DNA of 64,000 bases from an uncultured Blautia sp. (GTDB lineage: Bacteria; Bacillota; Clostridia; Lachnospirales; Lachnospiraceae). Below are positions 1 through 7,327 of this stretch, piece after piece. The stretch spans positions 1-64,000 of the forward strand of contig CATXEA010000017.1 of NCBI GenBank assembly GCA_958367245.1. The letters are read 5' to 3'. Every line of letters begins with the position of its first letter. Positions within the stretch are counted from its first letter, which is position 1. The notes under the pieces were generated by a model. The model ran no database searches. It saw only the letters and a program-made list of their open reading frames with translations, and was not told the DNA's origin. The position numbers and the translations under genes are program-made.

Positions 1-121
1 GTGATAATGTCTGCTGACTGATTCCTAAATTTGTAGCACAGCCCTGCAGTCCTAAATTCTTATGATCATGATAATACTGGACTGCATCCAGCTTAAATTG
101 TTTGTCATAGTGCTTTGCCAT
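1..121 (-). CDS. IS3-family transposase OrfA, N-terminal part (runs off window)
   Basis: The minus strand starts at ATG (119-121) after a good ribosome binding site (AAGGAGG) and reads MAKHYDKQFKLDAVQYYHDH, then a helix-turn-helix segment ending GISQQTLS at the window edge. This is the DNA-binding start of an IS3-type OrfA, which recognises the element's inverted repeats; only 40 residues are visible. The element's terminus should lie within about 50-100 bp to the right, but I could not fix an inverted repeat because the partner end is outside the window. Whether the copy is intact cannot be told. Confidence 0.8.
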   Translation of the reverse strand, partial: MAKHYDKQFKLDAVQYYHDHKNLGLQGCATNLGISQQTLS

Positions 122-208
122 AATGAGATCCTCCTTCAGTGCGGTACCTACATTGTACCATGATTTTTCTTATAAGGAATTCTCATTTTGACTTGTACTA
201 TTTATATT

Positions 209-505
209 CTAACACCAGGTTTTCGAATTATCCATTGAAATTGGATTCAATCTGTCAGTTTCATCTTCTGCAGCTTTGTTACCACCGCCTACTGTTGGGT
301 CGTAACCTAATCTTCGTCGTGCAGCAATCAATTCAACAAAATCTCGTTCTGAAAGTGATGCCTCGTTCAATACAGATTCAACTGTTATTTCTTCTAAATC
401 TATTAAATCATATATTTTTTTAATCTTTTGATTATTCGTCAAAACATTTTTCAACAAATATTTTTTATATTCTTCAAACGTTTCCCCATTAAACACATCA
501 ACCAT
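209..505 (-). CDS. hypothetical protein, 98 aa
   Basis: A small open frame that I do not recognise. It begins MVDVFNGETFEEYKKYLLKN, is charged and mostly helical, and ends in a Gly/Asp/Asn-rich tail. Lysine and glutamate content fits a real soluble protein. It sits between IS3 OrfA and a broken SRAP gene in a region full of remnants, so its C-terminus may be truncated or derived from unrelated sequence. The gene rests on frame length and composition only. Confidence 0.45.
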   Translation of the reverse strand: MVDVFNGETFEEYKKYLLKNVLTNNQKIKKIYDLIDLEEITVESVLNEASLSERDFVELIAARRRLGYDPTVGGGNKAAEDETDRLNPISMDNSKTWC

Positions 506-692
506 ACTTACTTCCTTTATTTTATATATTTACCCGTTTTTATCTCATTATCTAAAGTTTATTTGTATACACCTCAACTATCTACAGATTCCCCATCTTT
601 TCGAGACTCAAATATAATACTATAAATTCCGCACGCTATTCTCCCCCATTATAAGCATCACTTGAAACAATATCAATTTAAAGACTTCAGTT
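506..692. other. AT-rich intergenic stretch with no recognised gene
   Basis: Between the 98-aa ORF and the SRAP remnant I see no recognisable coding frame, RNA gene or terminator. The sequence is AT-rich and probably contains the eroded remainder of the SRAP gene together with the promoter of the 98-aa ORF. Confidence 0.4.
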
Positions 693-875
693 TTACACAA
701 GATTGCTTATGTCAACAATATCCAATCCATGTTCTGATTTTTCAATGATCGGTGCAACATTGGTTGGAAAGATATCTCCCGAAAAATGATTCTGCTGAAT
801 TCGCAATTCTATATCATATACTACTTTTTCGATTTCATCTGCCATATCAGAATCAATATAATATCTGCCACACAT
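693..875 (-). pseudogene. SRAP/YedK (HMCES-like) fragment, 3'-truncated
   Basis: Starting at the inner ATG (873-875), which has AAAGGAAAGTG upstream, the product begins MCGRYY. This is the signature of SRAP proteins, whose Cys2 becomes the N-terminal residue and crosslinks to abasic sites in single-stranded DNA. Residues to about 45 (GDIFPTNVAPII) follow the family, then similarity stops and the frame ends after 60 residues, against about 220 for the family. The catalytic core beyond Cys2 is missing, so this is most likely a remnant. Confidence 0.7.
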
Positions 876-912
876 AATTGTCACTTTCCTTTAAGCATTA
901 CTCTATTTGTAA

Positions 913-1149
913 TCAATGCCATCCTGCAGCTTTACCTACCTCATCTGCACAGATAAACCCCAATATTGCCGCAAGATAACCAATCTTATGATTTATAATG
1001 CCAATAACACATAAAACCATAATCGCTCTGATTCCAACCCATACTCCATTTGGTCCATGATTATGGTTTTTTCGGAGTTTGAAAAGCATATATTGAATAA
1101 GCAACGTACATACGAAATATCCAATCCCATAAATCACAAATTCCAGCAT
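913..1149 (-). CDS. small membrane protein, 78 aa
   Basis: The product is short and hydrophobic with about three predicted membrane segments: residues 1-24, roughly 38-53 around IRAIMVLCVIGII, and 57-70. It has a basic loop KLRKNHNHG between the first two. GAGGATGAGG precedes the ATG. It starts 13 bp after the transglutaminase-like gene and so is probably the last intact gene of the kinase/phosphatase operon. I do not recognise the family; its position suggests a membrane partner of that system. Confidence 0.6.
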   Translation of the reverse strand: MLEFVIYGIGYFVCTLLIQYMLFKLRKNHNHGPNGVWVGIRAIMVLCVIGIINHKIGYLAAILGFICADEVGKAAGWH

Positions 1150-1162
1150 ATCCTCATCCTCT

Positions 1163-2182
1163 TCATAATATTTCTATACGGTGTATTCCAAGTCTTCTGT
1201 TAGAACTTGTTCTTACTCTACCACAATTTCTTCCATACGCTTGTAATTTCTGTACAATATAATCAGCTACTTCCTTCTCTATGGCAGATTTATTCAATCT
1301 GCCTTCCGCACGAAATTCATATATCCTTTCATTCTTCTCAATCAACCTGTCTATATATGCCATAAGCCGGTGCCGCATCTGAAAGGAACAACCTCTCTGC
1401 ACATAATAATTTGCTTTCTTGCTTCTACATATCGGTAAACTGCTATCCGCTTTGTGATCCTGATTCATTAACTCATCTGTTAGGTTAAAGTAATCATATA
1501 CCACGAACTGCTTGTTCTGCCCTGTTGTACTTATATCCCAGGTGACATCTAACTGATACGGCTCTCCATCAATATTTACAATATTCCATGCATGTGGCAC
1601 ACACTGTCCGCTTTTTGTTGAATCACCGGTTACAACTATACACTTCACATCAACTGCATTCAAAAGAACTTTTACTGCCTTCGCAATCCCTTCACATTGG
1701 GCTTTATGATGTGCAAAAACACCGAGAATATTGTGTGAAGCAATCACTCTGGATAACTTCTCCTTATCGCTTCCTTCATAATCATACGCAACATTCCGAC
1801 AAATCCAATCGTGCACCCGAAGTTCTTTTTCATAATCACTACATTCTAGCAGCTGCAGCTTTCCTGCAAGTTCATTTACCATCTTTTCAATTTTTCGGTT
1901 ATATTCTTTTACCTTTTCTTTCGTAAAAAAATATTGCGGACAGATTGCAATATGCCCAAACATATCACTGGCGATGCTACAGGCTGACTGATTCAGAAAA
2001 TAAATCAATGGATTATCTCTCGTCATTGCCATAAATATACGTTCAAAACTATCCTGCGTAAATTTACCACGCACCGGAATTGGTATGATCTCCTGATGCA
2101 ACATTACCCCATTGTAAAATGCCTTATAAATCGCCTGCTCTTGTTTATTCAGTTGGTGATAATAATAGCGATCTACAATCAT
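1163..2182 (-). CDS. transglutaminase-like domain protein
   Basis: This 339-aa protein has a transglutaminase-like (papain-fold) domain at about residues 110-240. The Cys is in KAQCEGIAKAVKVLL, the His in VPHAWNIVNIDG and the Asp in YQLDVTWD, giving a complete Cys-His-Asp triad in the usual order. An N-terminal helical part and a charged C-terminal helix flank it. Such bacterial domains act as peptidases or crosslinking enzymes; the substrate is unknown here. It follows the PP2C gene by 15 bp with an upstream AAGGAAG, so it belongs to the same operon. No signal peptide is visible, so it should act in the cytoplasm. Confidence 0.8.
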   Translation of the reverse strand: MIVDRYYYHQLNKQEQAIYKAFYNGVMLHQEIIPIPVRGKFTQDSFERIFMAMTRDNPLIYFLNQSACSIASDMFGHIAICPQYFFTKEKVKEYNRKIEKMVNELAGKLQLLECSDYEKELRVHDWICRNVAYDYEGSDKEKLSRVIASHNILGVFAHHKAQCEGIAKAVKVLLNAVDVKCIVVTGDSTKSGQCVPHAWNIVNIDGEPYQLDVTWDISTTGQNKQFVVYDYFNLTDELMNQDHKADSSLPICRSKKANYYVQRGCSFQMRHRLMAYIDRLIEKNERIYEFRAEGRLNKSAIEKEVADYIVQKLQAYGRNCGRVRTSSNRRLGIHRIEIL

Positions 2183-2197
2183 TTTTCTGTGACTTCC

Positions 2198-3031
2198 TTA
2201 CTCTTTTGTAAAATACACCATAACAACTGTGATATCATCTCCACACCCAAGTTCACTGGTTTCTGTCAGCCAGTTCTTCAAGTTTGCCTGTACTGTCTCT
2301 GCTCCATGCTCCTGAATCATCTGCAGATAATCCTTACATGTCTTCTGGTATTCTTCATTGGAAGTATAGCTGTTTGCAAATCCATCTGTGGAAAGAATAT
2401 ACATATATGACTCTTCACTCTCTATTTCTCGTCTCCGCACCGATGCCACTGCTTTTCTCCAGGCATCCATTTTTGACAAAGAGTGCGTTTCTGTTCCAAG
2501 GAATTTCTCTGGTTCTACCAGCGGTGCGACTTCATCTTTTGTCACAACATTGATATCACCATCTCCGATCTGGAAAGAAAAAACAAAGCTGTCTGTAACC
2601 AGCATTCCAAGCAGTGTCGTTCCATACAATGAAAATACAGATGGCCACTTAATATTTCCATCTTCATCGGTCATTCCATCTACTTTATTTTTATAAAAAG
2701 ACTGTTTCACCCTTGCCTGCCACTCTTCACATACATCCTGGGCAAACCGCATATCCCCTTCCCTGTTAAGGAATGTGATCAGATTGGAAAGTCCGGTTTC
2801 ATCTTCTCCATAAACTTTCAGATAGTTCTTCATCACTTCATAGAAAGAATTTACAGCAATCATAGAACCTCTGTCACTTCTTGGACATTTAGAGCTTCCA
2901 TGACCGTCTGCGACTGCAATGATTGCAATGTTATCTGATATCTCTACAATTCGTTTATTATCTTGGCAAGGTATTTGATTTCTTACGTGAGTCGCACCTT
3001 TGACGATTCCATCACATATATAGCGTTTCAT
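2198..3031 (-). CDS. PP2C-family serine/threonine phosphatase
   Basis: I place the start at the ATG reading MKRYICDGIVKGATHV because GAGGAGG lies just upstream; a longer in-frame start at 3076 overlaps the preceding gene. The 277-aa product has PP2C metal-binding motifs: an N-terminal QDN, then VADGHGSSKCPRSD (Asp-Gly-His-Gly), GDGDINVV, TDGFANSY and the C-terminal GCGDDITVV. It should remove phosphate from Ser/Thr of substrates of the kinase encoded three genes upstream. It is flanked by a vWA gene and a transglutaminase-like gene, the composition seen in TerY-P type sets. Confidence 0.88.
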   Translation of the reverse strand: MKRYICDGIVKGATHVRNQIPCQDNKRIVEISDNIAIIAVADGHGSSKCPRSDRGSMIAVNSFYEVMKNYLKVYGEDETGLSNLITFLNREGDMRFAQDVCEEWQARVKQSFYKNKVDGMTDEDGNIKWPSVFSLYGTTLLGMLVTDSFVFSFQIGDGDINVVTKDEVAPLVEPEKFLGTETHSLSKMDAWRKAVASVRRREIESEESYMYILSTDGFANSYTSNEEYQKTCKDYLQMIQEHGAETVQANLKNWLTETSELGCGDDITVVMVYFTKE

Positions 3032-3047
3032 CCGACTCCTCCTCTTC

Positions 3048-3824
3048 TTACCAGACAGCCCCTTCATCAAAATCATCTGGATTTGGAATATTACTCATAT
3101 CAAGTACCAGCGGTGCCCCATTGTTTGCCGGTGCAAACGGATCATCTGCCGGGGTGGATACAACTACGGAAACACCCGATGCAGGTGTCGAAGCTGGCAC
3201 AGAGTTCATCGGCTTGCTTGATGGTGCTGATACCATAGAAGCTGTCGTAGATGCCCATTTAATCATTTTTGCAAGGGCTGCCGCGTTATTTGCCTGTAAA
3301 ACCAACTCATTATTTCCACAAAACTCAACTAACACGTCATCATCTGCATCTTGACCAATGGAAATTGCAATTTTAACTGCTTTTCTAAACCATGGTAATT
3401 TTTTCAATTTTTCTAAACTTATTTTATAATCATCTGTAGGTTGTCCATCAGAAAGAAGTACAATAACCGGCGGTAATGCTCTCTCCGGCATTGGTGGAAT
3501 ACTCAGCTGAGCCGCTAAAAGGTCAAAAGCTTTTCCCAGCTCTGTCAGTCCATTTGCATCCATATCTTCCCACCCATAATCTTCAACCGGTACTGGGGTT
3601 GTTGTAATCCAACTTGCACCTGAAGAAAACTGTAATGCACGGATTAAAAGCTGTGCGTTCGGATTATTGTCTGCTGCAGAACGCATTTCCGGTATGCACT
3701 CCTGAATTGTATTGTTGACAATTCCAATTTTCTCTCCGTACATGGATCCTGAACAGTCCACTACCCAAAAGAAATGAATTGGTCTTGTTGCTAATTCTCC
3801 GCCTGGTCTTTGTAATATTTCCAT
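3048..3824 (-). CDS. von Willebrand factor A domain protein (TerY-like)
   Basis: This 258-aa protein opens directly into a vWA domain. The MIDAS motif is VVDCSGSMYG (DxSxS) near residue 22, the conserved Thr region is around NGLTELGKAF and the Asp motif is LLSDGQPTDD. The domain ends near residue 190 and is followed by a Ser/Thr/Pro-rich tail (VSAPSSKPMNSVPASTPASG) with a short acidic C-terminus that could be a kinase substrate region. A stand-alone vWA next to PP2C and a Ser/Thr kinase is the TerY-P arrangement described by Aravind and colleagues. AGGGGG provides the ribosome binding site. Confidence 0.85.
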   Translation of the reverse strand: MEILQRPGGELATRPIHFFWVVDCSGSMYGEKIGIVNNTIQECIPEMRSAADNNPNAQLLIRALQFSSGASWITTTPVPVEDYGWEDMDANGLTELGKAFDLLAAQLSIPPMPERALPPVIVLLSDGQPTDDYKISLEKLKKLPWFRKAVKIAISIGQDADDDVLVEFCGNNELVLQANNAAALAKMIKWASTTASMVSAPSSKPMNSVPASTPASGVSVVVSTPADDPFAPANNGAPLVLDMSNIPNPDDFDEGAVW

Positions 3825-3828
3825 CTTC

Positions 3829-4062
3829 TTATCCCCCTATCTTTTCACATCCAACTTGTAAGTCATCAAGTATCTTCTTATCTATTTGCCATGCATGTTC
3901 CAGCTTTGCTCTGCAAACTTTAACTTCTCTATTAATTACTTCTTCTCTATCTTTAGCGTATTTAATTCTAAGCAATATTGAATAAAGATCTAACTCCTTT
4001 TGCATTCCCAAGGCTACTGTTGCTTTATCAATCTCTTCTTGCATTTTATCCTCTGATACCAT
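3829..4062 (-). CDS. small charged helical protein, 77 aa
   Basis: This is a short frame with a clear ribosome binding site (AAAGGAGAG), between the kinase and vWA genes. The protein is almost entirely helical and charged (for example MQEEIDKATVALGMQKELDL) with heptad-like spacing suggesting a coiled coil. I do not know the family. Tight packing (4 bp before the vWA gene) supports a functional link, perhaps as an adaptor between kinase and vWA protein. Confidence 0.6.
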   Translation of the reverse strand: MVSEDKMQEEIDKATVALGMQKELDLYSILLRIKYAKDREEVINREVKVCRAKLEHAWQIDKKILDDLQVGCEKIGG

Positions 4063-4083
4063 TCCCCACTCTCCTTTAAGCGA

Positions 4084-5382
4084 TTATCTGAACTCTCCAA
4101 CCGTTCCAGGAAATATAATCTTTACACCTTTTGCAATCCCAGCTGTTTTTCCTGGTGCAACCGGTATCTGCGTGCCATCTGCTTTCTGATAAGTCCAGTT
4201 TACTTTATCTTCATTCCGAATTCCCCAGAGTGCAGGATTCTTCGGATTCTGTACCACTGATCCTACAACTGTATCCATATCAAAATCATCATAAACATGA
4301 TGATGTAGCAGTTTTGTATTCTGATTTAACAGTACCTGGTTCTTCCCAATAATAATCTTATTTGGTACCTGTACAGCTTTTCCACAGTTCCAGCAGGTAT
4401 GTGCCACACCTTTTGCTTCCAAATCTTCATCATAAAAAAGCTGTGCACCACAGGAACACAGCAGCATTCCACTCATCATATTGGAAAATAGCGTCATCCA
4501 TTCTGGTTCCGTGATACGTTTGCTTGGCTCATTCAGTCCTACTGTAAATGCCTTTGTAAACATCTGACGAAATTTTTCCGGATATAATGGCCAGTAAATC
4601 GTTGCATTGTCGTGAATCCCTTTTACCGGTCTGTTCGTCTTATTATTCGGATCAAAGATAAACACCGGATCTGTACCGTACAGCTTCACTCTTGCTGCCA
4701 TATCCATACAACGGATACTTGCTTCCAGCTTTCCTTCCAGTGGATGATTCACCATAAAGAGATAAAATAACAACACAGAAAGAGAATAACGGTCCGTATC
4801 TTTGGATGGTCTCTTTTCTCCTCTTACAATCTCCGGTGCCATAAATCCCGGTGTACCAAGAACCCCACCCGGTTTGCTGTTATCAAAAGAAACATTGTCA
4901 TTATCGCAAATCAGTACATCTCCATTATCTGGATTAAAGAACAGGTTTCCAAATGAAATGTCCTGATACTTTGCTCCCATAGCGTGAAGTTTCTGATAAC
5001 CTCTGGTCAAATTAAAAGCAGTTCTGCACAGAGTATAAAAAGATGGATTTACACGTTTCTTCATCAGATCCACGATACTTTTATAATTTTTCGGTCGAAG
5101 AGGCATAATATAACCATATAAATCACTCTTAGCCGGTACAATCAGCTCCATAGGCCAAAGGAAACTATCATCCGGTGAGCCTTTTGCAATGATTGTTTCC
5201 AGAATCTTTTTCTGACGCTCCGTAGCGCTGCCTTTAAAGTACCATTTCAAGGCATAATGATTACTGCCAAGTTTCACATCATAAACTTCTCCCTGTCCAC
5301 CGGCTCCCAGAAGACTGACTACCTCATATTTATTTCCACTCTCCGAAGTGAGCATTGTTCCGTTCTTTAATTGTCCTTCCAT
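4084..5382 (-). CDS. Ser/Thr protein kinase-like protein with C-terminal zinc ribbon
   Basis: This 432-aa protein has a protein kinase fold at about residues 10-310. The glycine loop is GAGGQGEVYDV, the ATP-binding Lys is in YALKWYF, the catalytic loop is QDISFGNLFF and the metal-binding motif is ICDNDNVSF (DND in place of DFG). GTPGFMAPEIVRG matches the activation/APE segment. A four-cysteine zinc ribbon follows (CSCG...CWNCG, around residues 316-346), then a beta-rich tail that may be an FHA-like or related phosphopeptide-recognition domain (low certainty). A kinase with a zinc ribbon beside PP2C and vWA is typical of TerY-P triads. Its ATG overlaps the stop of the upstream gene (TAATG), implying coupled translation. 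Confidence 0.87.
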   Translation of the reverse strand: MEGQLKNGTMLTSESGNKYEVVSLLGAGGQGEVYDVKLGSNHYALKWYFKGSATERQKKILETIIAKGSPDDSFLWPMELIVPAKSDLYGYIMPLRPKNYKSIVDLMKKRVNPSFYTLCRTAFNLTRGYQKLHAMGAKYQDISFGNLFFNPDNGDVLICDNDNVSFDNSKPGGVLGTPGFMAPEIVRGEKRPSKDTDRYSLSVLLFYLFMVNHPLEGKLEASIRCMDMAARVKLYGTDPVFIFDPNNKTNRPVKGIHDNATIYWPLYPEKFRQMFTKAFTVGLNEPSKRITEPEWMTLFSNMMSGMLLCSCGAQLFYDEDLEAKGVAHTCWNCGKAVQVPNKIIIGKNQVLLNQNTKLLHHHVYDDFDMDTVVGSVVQNPKNPALWGIRNEDKVNWTYQKADGTQIPVAPGKTAGIAKGVKIIFPGTVGEFR

Positions 5383-5891
5383 TATGGTATCTGCCTCCTT
5401 TGTTTAATCAACTGCAATACCTGATTTACAACGCTTCCATCTGCCACAATCATGCAATAGGATTTATTACCAAACTGCATTTCACAGGCATTGCTATATG
5501 GTGTAATTGCGGTCAGGTAACCATAAGTCTTGTCAAATCCCCATTTGGTTGCCTGAAACACAATTCTCTGATTCGTTATGTATAAAATTCCCCGGTGCTG
5601 CACAAGTTCTATATGTTCAACGGTCCTTCCTCTTCCAGAACTCCAACGAGTTCCTTCAAATAATCCAGGACTGCTATGCCCATAATGGCGATACTGCTTT
5701 ACCGTCTTTTCTTCCAGATTGACTGCCTTATCAATAAAATGGATTTTCTCTCCACGTTTCAGGAACAGTTTGTCTGTATTAAAAATTGGAAGTCTGCCGG
5801 CAATAATCTCCTGCCTTGCTGCATCGGGCAAAATTGTTGTCACCGTAGGAATCTGATTCCGATTTCCAAATAACAACTCCCATACACTCAT
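5382..5891 (-). CDS. PH-like domain protein, first gene of kinase operon
   Basis: The 169-aa product carries a motif typical of bacterial PH-like domains around residues 95-165: GILYITNQRIVFQATKWGF and later QFGNKSYCMIVADGSVV. The N-terminal half includes a glutamate/aspartate-rich stretch (LEEKTVKQYRHYG). GAGGTGAG precedes the ATG. It is translationally coupled to the kinase and heads the operon, so it probably supplies a localisation or binding module. Assignment as PH-like rests on the ITNQRIVF pattern only. Confidence 0.65.
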   Translation of the reverse strand: MSVWELLFGNRNQIPTVTTILPDAARQEIIAGRLPIFNTDKLFLKRGEKIHFIDKAVNLEEKTVKQYRHYGHSSPGLFEGTRWSSGRGRTVEHIELVQHRGILYITNQRIVFQATKWGFDKTYGYLTAITPYSNACEMQFGNKSYCMIVADGSVVNQVLQLIKQRRQIP

Positions 5892-6056
5892 AGCCTCACC
5901 TCTTTATTTTCGTCTTCTTATTGCATTTTCATTTATTTGCATCATATTTTATATTTCATTTATACAAAAACACATTTAGTCATCTATGCATTTTTTGACG
6001 TTCTATATATTTTAACTATTCTAAAATACATGGTCATTGCCCAATATCTATATTTA
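5892..6056 (-). promoter_or_regulatory. probable promoter region of the kinase operon
   Basis: This AT-rich stretch separates the trailer end of the CRISPR array from the kinase operon. On the minus strand it contains TATAAA- and TATAAAAT-like hexamers around 5945-5970 that could serve as a -10, but no convincing -35. The palindromic operator found at three other island promoters is absent. No hairpin followed by a T-run was seen. Confidence 0.35.
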
Positions 6057-6289
6057 TTTTTATTCCCCTATAGATTTACACTACTCTCAAACATCCTCAG
6101 ACGTTTTCTCAGCGTAATATTGTTTTATTCCCCTATAGATTTACACTACTCTCAAACTCTCCGCCATCAACATAATGCAAGTCAAGTGTTTTATTCCCCT
6201 ATAGATTTACACTACTCTCAAACTGAATGGATGACTAAATATGCAGAAGAAAAGTTTTATTCCCCTATAGATTTACACTACTCTCAAAC
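6057..6289 (-). CRISPR. type II-A CRISPR array: 4 repeats, 3 spacers
   Basis: Four 36-bp repeats lie at 6057-6092, 6122-6157, 6188-6223 and 6254-6289. The last three are identical; the first differs only at its outer base. The three spacers are 29, 30 and 30 bp. Read on the minus strand, the repeat begins GTTTGAGAGTAG and ends GGGGAATAAAAC. That orientation is fixed because it pairs with the tracrRNA anti-repeat and because the leader and csn2 lie on the higher-coordinate side. The slightly variant repeat is therefore the trailer-end one. No spacer matches elsewhere in this window by eye. Confidence 0.97.
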
Positions 6290-6344
6290 CTCAAATTCAA
6301 GAAAACGACCTGCTATCGCCGTGAAATCTATAGGGCTAACTTAT
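6290..6344 (-). promoter_or_regulatory. CRISPR leader with ATTTGAG anchor next to first repeat
   Basis: This 55-bp leader between the csn2 stop and the first repeat ends, on the minus strand, in TTGAATTTGAG immediately before the repeat. ATTTGAG matches a leader-end motif reported for some type II-A systems, where it directs Cas1-Cas2 to insert new spacers. The leader also contains CCCTATAGATTTCAC (6321-6335), nearly identical to the tracrRNA anti-repeat and hence complementary to the repeat. No full promoter is evident within 55 bp; transcription may read through from the cas operon. Confidence 0.7.
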
Positions 6345-7010
6345 TTAAAACTCACATAAATCGCAATCAACAACCAAACGATTTTCTTTTTCTAATCTTT
6401 CAAAATCATGGCTATCGATTAATAACACTCGAAAAGAATGTCCGGTGGCGGTATTTACAAATTCTTGTAATTGTTTACGTTCTATATAACTACTTAAATT
6501 AACAAAAATAAACAGTTTCTCGCCTTCAAACTCACGTATCAGCTCCATATACGCATAAATTTTGTCTACAAACCTGGAATATTCTTCCGATACGGTCAAT
6601 TGTACAGCTTTAAGTATCTGTTGAAAAGTAATATCGTGACACTCTATTTCCGCATCAAAATTAAGGCATAACTCGTTAATGTATGTCTCGATTTCTGCCA
6701 TCAATTGTTGTGTTCGTTCATAGTATACCGCATCCTGACCACACTTTTCCATTGCTATTAGCACTTTTTTGATGATGGCCCTACTATTCATTTCAATAGA
6801 TAATGGGTCTGTGATTAACTCTACGTGTTTATAAAAACTAACAGGCTCATCATGAACAGACAGTACTGTATTACCTTCAAAATTATTTATCTGTTTTTTT
6901 ATATCTGTCAACAATTCATATAAAAAGTCCGGTGCTTCAATCACGAGCACATTAACTTCATGATCCGAAATTTCAATCCTACTGTTTATTTTAGGATGCA
7001 CAATTTTCAT
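6345..7010 (-). CDS. csn2: CRISPR-associated protein Csn2 (type II-A)
   Basis: This 221-aa protein fits Csn2, the ring-forming DNA-end-binding protein needed for spacer acquisition in type II-A systems. It starts MKIVHPKINSRIEI and has the family's central helical region with a C-terminal LFIFVNLSSYIERKQLQEF and VLLIDSHDFERL, typical of the degenerate P-loop-like fold. It overlaps the cas2 stop by 4 bp and is the last cas gene before the leader. Its presence, with Cas9 of II-A type, classifies the locus. Confidence 0.93.
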   Translation of the reverse strand: MKIVHPKINSRIEISDHEVNVLVIEAPDFLYELLTDIKKQINNFEGNTVLSVHDEPVSFYKHVELITDPLSIEMNSRAIIKKVLIAMEKCGQDAVYYERTQQLMAEIETYINELCLNFDAEIECHDITFQQILKAVQLTVSEEYSRFVDKIYAYMELIREFEGEKLFIFVNLSSYIERKQLQEFVNTATGHSFRVLLIDSHDFERLEKENRLVVDCDLCEF

Positions 7011-7327
7011 AATATAATCAACCTTTCATCCGTATCTATCACCTCTTTGTCAGATTTTCCTACCAAAAATTCCATTTTTGAAAATTGTTTTTCTGTTACT
7101 GATAAAATCTGAACTACCCCTGCTGGAGGCTTAGCCTTTCGAATTGTATGAATCACACTTTTTTCTACGCTTTGATTTAAAACCATTCTACAATAAACAG
7201 ATTCTTGCATCATAAAGAAACCATTTTTCAAAAGTGTTTTTCGAAACATACGATAATTTTTCACATCTTCCGATGTCTGTACAGGCAAATCAAAAAAAAC
7301 TAAAACTCTCATAAATCGATAACTCAT
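7007..7327 (-). CDS. cas2: CRISPR-associated endonuclease Cas2
   Basis: This 106-aa protein has the ferredoxin-like beginning MRVLVFFDLPVQT, including the conserved Asp of Cas2 after the first strand, and the second conserved region FMMQESVYCRMV. Cas2 bridges two Cas1 dimers in the adaptation complex. The gene overlaps cas1 and csn2 by 4 bp at each end (ATGA), so the adaptation genes form one translation unit. An internal ATG (M6) gives a start closer to other Cas2 proteins. The reading frame looks intact. Confidence 0.96.
   Translation of the reverse strand: MSYRFMRVLVFFDLPVQTSEDVKNYRMFRKTLLKNGFFMMQESVYCRMVLNQSVEKSVIHTIRKAKPPAGVVQILSVTEKQFSKMEFLVGKSDKEVIDTDERLIIL

Noticed and set aside
913..5891. 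Tellurite resistance (ter) operon
   Set aside because: Only the kinase, PP2C and vWA components are present; TerC, TerD-type and other ter genes are absent, so the label would mislead.
5937..6359. 140-aa plus-strand ORF across the CRISPR region
   Set aside because: Its protein repeats FYSPIDLHYSQT because it is a translation of the CRISPR repeats; it has no ribosome binding site and lies on the non-transcribed strand of the array.
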